From Dolosicoccus paucivorans (lineage in GTDB: Bacteria > Bacillota > Bacilli > Lactobacillales > Aerococcaceae), in NCBI RefSeq assembly GCF_900100125.1, contig NZ_FNEL01000011.1, positions 1 to 35,628 on the forward strand: 35,628 nucleotides of DNA, given 5' to 3'. Within the stretch, counting starts at the first letter, position 1. Every line of letters begins with the position of its first letter. Both the position numbers and the translations under genes were made by a program. Under the pieces are notes generated by a model that was given only the letters and a program-made list of their open reading frames with translations, was not told the DNA's origin and did no database searches. Positions 33,009 through 35,628 of the stretch are shown one piece after another.

Positions 33009-33326
33009 TTAAAATGTTTGGCTTGAAAGGACTTCTTTCGTGATGCGTTTTCGAATGTTGTTGGTGTTTTTGCGAAGCATGCCATTAATTAAAAACAAAT
33101 CAATAAATACCCAGAGTCCTGTCGGAATGAACCAGGTAAACACACCAGTCAGTGTAGTAGTAAGTAATAAAATTAATCCACTAATTGGGCGGCCTAAATA
33201 AAAGCGGTGGGCGCCGATACCGCCGAGAACAAACCACAATAAATAAGCCGCTCCGGCACTTTTCTTTTCGTTTTGGACCCGTTGTTCTACATAAGCTTTT
33301 TCTTCTAGTGATAAATAGTCGCGCAT
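33009..33326 (-). CDS. TM2 domain protein
   Basis: A 105-aa membrane protein. After a charged N-terminal stretch (SLEEKAYVEQRVQNEKKS) come two hydrophobic segments, AAYLLWFVLGGIGAHRFYLG and a following GLILLLTTTLTGVFTWFIPTG region. GGIGAHRFYLGR is the TM2 signature. A basic tail follows. The ATG at 33326 is used because GGAGGAG lies just upstream; an ATG four codons earlier overlaps that site. The function is unknown. Confidence 0.85.
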   Translation of the reverse strand: MRDYLSLEEKAYVEQRVQNEKKSAGAAYLLWFVLGGIGAHRFYLGRPISGLILLLTTTLTGVFTWFIPTGLWVFIDLFLINGMLRKNTNNIRKRITKEVLSSQTF

Positions 33327-33404
33327 TGTCTCCTCCATAATATGACTTAATTACATTGTTAATACATTAGCATAAACTTAAGTAACATAGAAAGAACACG
33401 AAAA

Positions 33405-34160
33405 CTACTCGCAACCAATCCCGTCATTATCCCGGTCAAACTTAGGATCCCATCCAGGGTCTCCAGGGTAAATTGGAGCAGCACCTGCTGCACGAACTTC
33501 AGAACAGTTTTTATAGTAGACATTTGATTGGTTTTCGGTAGTCGTATCTGGCGTTGCCGCAAGGGGCGCAATTTGTTGGCCAGTTCGGGCTTCAGCTTTA
33601 GCGACAAAGTTAGGCTGACTTCCATCCCATACGCCTAATCCACTGCTGTGAGCGTAATCTTGGGAATCATAAATAGCATTTACATATTGACTATTAATAT
33701 ATCCATCGATATATCGCGCAATCGCTAATCCTTCGGTGACTAAAATTTCTTGAAGTAAAATACCGTCTACCCAGACATGAACTAAATCCCGTTGATAATG
33801 ATCTTTTTCTTTTCCCTCATATTCAACTTCAATTACATCTGCATTATTAAACAGTTCAATGACCCGCTGCTTAGCTGTCTGTGCGTAAGGGTTAGGATCT
33901 TTTAACTCGGGAGTATCGATTAATAAAAATCGTGCCTTAATACTTGGTTCTTGAACTCGGTCTAAAATAAAGTCTGCCGTATCTCCATCGATCACGTTCC
34001 AATCGAGAACTGTAAATATTTTTTCTTCGTCTCTTGATGATTGAGCTAACGTAATATAACCTAAATTCTCGCTGTTTACCTCTGACTGCGCATTGAAAGT
34101 AGGGAGCAACAGAGTGCTCAAGAACATTCCGAGAATGAAACGCGTCATTTTTTTCTTCAT
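33405..34160 (-). CDS. Secreted thermonuclease-like nuclease with Excalibur domain
   Basis: A 251-aa protein. A signal peptide (RFILGMFLSTLLLPTFNA) is followed by a staphylococcal-nuclease-like domain (about 48-180). The expected catalytic residues are R77, E85 (ARFLLIDTPE) and R124 (YQRDLVHVWVDG). VIDGDTADF gives the Ca2+-site acids. A short linker follows, then a C-terminal Excalibur Ca2+-binding domain (YKNCSEVRAAGAAPIYPGDP, FDRDNDGIGCE). It should degrade extracellular DNA or RNA. There is no cell-wall anchor motif. AAGGAGAT precedes the ATG. Confidence 0.93.
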   Translation of the reverse strand: MKKKMTRFILGMFLSTLLLPTFNAQSEVNSENLGYITLAQSSRDEEKIFTVLDWNVIDGDTADFILDRVQEPSIKARFLLIDTPELKDPNPYAQTAKQRVIELFNNADVIEVEYEGKEKDHYQRDLVHVWVDGILLQEILVTEGLAIARYIDGYINSQYVNAIYDSQDYAHSSGLGVWDGSQPNFVAKAEARTGQQIAPLAATPDTTTENQSNVYYKNCSEVRAAGAAPIYPGDPGWDPKFDRDNDGIGCE

Positions 34161-34345
34161 CTAAATATCTCCTTATCTTTAAAATACTTTTCATTGATGA
34201 AAAGCTATGTGTACTATAGCGAAGGTTGATGAAGTTGTCTATATAATTTTTGCTAGCTAAGCAAAACATCTAATATCTTCAATTGTTAATCCTTACCTTT
34301 TATGACATAATAATGATTAAGATTACAGATAGGTGGTTGAATATA

Positions 34346-35254
34346 GTGGATACAGTGAAAGTGGAATCATTTTTAAAGATAGTAGAAGTAGGAAGTATTT
34401 CCAAAGCAGCAGAATTACTTTACGTAAGTCAGTCCACTTTATCCGGACGCTTGAGTAGTTTAGAAAAAGATTTAAATGTCATGCTCGTAAAAAGAGGCCA
34501 AGGAATTAAAGGCATTCAACTTACCCAAAAAGGTTTAGAGTTTTTAGAGTTGGCGATTAACTATTTACAACTTCAACGTAAAATAGAAGCATGGAGTCAA
34601 CAAGAGGATTTAACTGAAGTAAGAGTAAGTATTCCTCATAGTTTAAATACTTACTTCTTAAATAGTTTCTACTATAAAATGGCCAATGAGAGAATTCTAC
34701 CGTTAAACATTACCTCCCACTGGAACCATACGATCTATGAAAGACTGCATACTCACGAAATTGAAATGGCGATTGTTTCAAGGCCATATAATACAACGAA
34801 TCTGCAAACCTATCAATTGTTCAGCGAACCTTTAGTGATTGTCTATCGCGAAGGGGTAGCGGATTATTCTACTATTAAGAACATCAAGCGACTACCGCGC
34901 CAACAACAAATTGAATTTGATTGGGGACCGGATTTTCATATTTGGGCGAATGAACATTGGCCGATGGAAGAATTACCAGCCATTACTGTCGACTCTGTTG
35001 ATCTACTACTTCAATTATTGAACATGCCTCAATCATGGGCAGTTATTCCATTATGTATTTATCGTCAAATGAAGGATTCGATGCAATTGAAAAGGATTGA
35101 TGTAGTTGATCCGATTTACCGCGCATTGTACGTTGTTCAACATAAAAGTAAAACAACAGACCAAGAATTATCACTGCAACTCTTTATTGATGAGTTGAAA
35201 AAAGAGCTAAAAGACAAGGAGTCTCAAGGTCTATGCGTAACCCATTTCGACTAA
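34346..35254 (+). CDS. LysR-family transcriptional regulator
   Basis: A 302-aa regulator. An N-terminal winged HTH (FLKIVEVGSISKAAELLYVS, QSTLSGRLSSLEKDLNVML) is followed by a linker helix and an effector domain with IEMAIVSRPYNT and WAVIPLCIYRQM. The GTG at 34346, preceded by AGGTGG, gives the normal LysR N-terminus, and the longer frame from 34283 adds atypical residues. The divergent neighbour is the nuclease gene, a possible target. The effector is unknown. Confidence 0.82.
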   Translation: MDTVKVESFLKIVEVGSISKAAELLYVSQSTLSGRLSSLEKDLNVMLVKRGQGIKGIQLTQKGLEFLELAINYLQLQRKIEAWSQQEDLTEVRVSIPHSLNTYFLNSFYYKMANERILPLNITSHWNHTIYERLHTHEIEMAIVSRPYNTTNLQTYQLFSEPLVIVYREGVADYSTIKNIKRLPRQQQIEFDWGPDFHIWANEHWPMEELPAITVDSVDLLLQLLNMPQSWAVIPLCIYRQMKDSMQLKRIDVVDPIYRALYVVQHKSKTTDQELSLQLFIDELKKELKDKESQGLCVTHFD

Positions 35255-35316
35255 ATAGATAATTTTCAAAAAATGTAAGGGTATCATACATATGTGACAC
35301 AAAAACATAAAAAAAA

Positions 35317-35377
35317 GAGGAGCTTCTGGTACACTATATCTAGACAAAATAAAAACCATAGTGTGAAAGGAAGCTCC
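35317..35377. promoter_or_regulatory. Long hairpin at the IS edge covering the transposase ribosome site
   Basis: GGAGCTTC (35319-35326) pairs with GAAGCTCC (35370-35377), and TACACTAT (35330-35337) with ATAGTGTG (35358-35365), with a 20-base loop. The right arm contains the AAAGGAAG ribosome site of the transposase. On minus the hairpin is followed by T8, so it is also a terminator in that direction. Confidence 0.7.
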
Positions 35378-35379
35378 CC

Positions 35380-35628
35380 ATGAAGTCAATTATAACAGAA
35401 GAAATGCGATATAGGCAAAAAGTTGTTGAGTATGCGGAAAAATATGATAATAACGCCAAAGCAGCCCGTCGTTATGGCACAAGCCGTCAAAACGTCCAAC
35501 GTTGGCGCAAGCGTTACGATAAGACGTGGGATAGCTTACGTAACAAAAGTCGCCGTCCTCACAGTCATCCAAACCAACATACTCAAGAAGAACTTCAACT
35601 GATTCAGAAAAAATACCGTCGATTTAAG
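35380..35628 (+). CDS. IS transposase, N-terminal part (HTH domain)
   Basis: The first 83 residues of a transposase, cut by the window end. A basic HTH of the IS3/IS481-type kind is clear: RYRQKVVEYAEKYDNNAKAA, then RRYGTSRQNVQRWRKRYDKT, followed by SLRNKSRRPHSHPNQHTQEE, the usual linker before a second HTH and a DDE integrase domain. Whether the rest is intact cannot be told. The ATG follows AAAGGAAG. Confidence 0.85.
   Translation, partial: MKSIITEEMRYRQKVVEYAEKYDNNAKAARRYGTSRQNVQRWRKRYDKTWDSLRNKSRRPHSHPNQHTQEELQLIQKKYRRFK

Larger units (their letters stand above)
35293..35628 (+). mobile_element. Left part of a second insertion sequence (partial)
   Basis: A transposase gene begins at 35380 and runs out of the window. 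The outer edge may be near TGTGACACAAAAAC at 35293, but the other end is not available, so the border is a guess. The element differs from the IS at the left window edge. Confidence 0.55.

Noticed and set aside
33937-34269. 110-aa minus-strand frame at the 5' end of the nuclease gene
   Set aside because: It overlaps the signal peptide and catalytic region of the nuclease in another frame and has no family resemblance.

Overview
The window comes from a low-GC Gram-positive chromosome. Most genes follow strong AGGAGG-type ribosome binding sites, with ATG, GTG and TTG starts and short U-tailed terminators between operons. The gene content (YebC, TypA, FtsW-YlbG-RsmD-CoaD, ComEA/ComEC, YutD, YuiD, CvfD-type S1 protein) and two T-box leaders point to Lactobacillales, plausibly an Aerococcaceae or Carnobacteriaceae member. 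The genus is inference.

Layout. 1-356 is the right end of an IS3-type insertion sequence. 554-2260 (minus) is a secreted LysM-CAP protein. 2657-9775 is housekeeping: yebC, comEB (minus), a UPF0223 protein, an inositol-phosphatase-family enzyme, typA, an MgtC-type membrane protein, sodA and ftsW. 9762-14324 is ylbG-rsmD-coaD followed by comEA-comEC for DNA uptake. 14361-16109 holds a tiny HTH regulator (minus), a pyridoxamine-kinase-like gene and an unidentified 125-aa gene. 16119-19747 is the most interesting part: two near-copies of [promoter + T-box leader + solute-binding protein], followed by one permease and one ATPase. 19819-25992 has an AEC transporter, a PAP2 phosphatase, argS, a secreted or anchored protein of unknown role, yutD, a HAD phosphatase and a DUF1461 membrane protein. 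26033-28116 (minus) has pgpA-like, ferredoxin-NADP reductase and yuiD-like genes. 28291-30666 is a cyclophilin, an S1 RNA-binding protein and pgi. 30685-32943 is an AraC-type regulator with a receiver-like domain, divergent from a CoA-acylating aldehyde dehydrogenase. 33009-35254 has a TM2 protein, a secreted nuclease with an Excalibur domain and a LysR regulator. The window ends inside a second, different insertion sequence.

How it fits together. The tandem T-boxes carry a GAC (Asp) codon after the conserved GAA of the Stem I specifier loop, so the transporter is predicted to respond to uncharged tRNA-Asp. The T-box bulges differ: UGGC in copy 1 matches a G73 discriminator, UGGA in copy 2 does not. 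The two leaders may therefore have diverged in function. comEA, comEB and comEC together suggest latent or active competence. I found no CRISPR array, prophage, defence island, rRNA or tRNA. I see no clear wholly new system. The duplicated T-box/binding-protein unit and a hairpin that would mask the ribosome binding site of the right-hand IS are the best leads.
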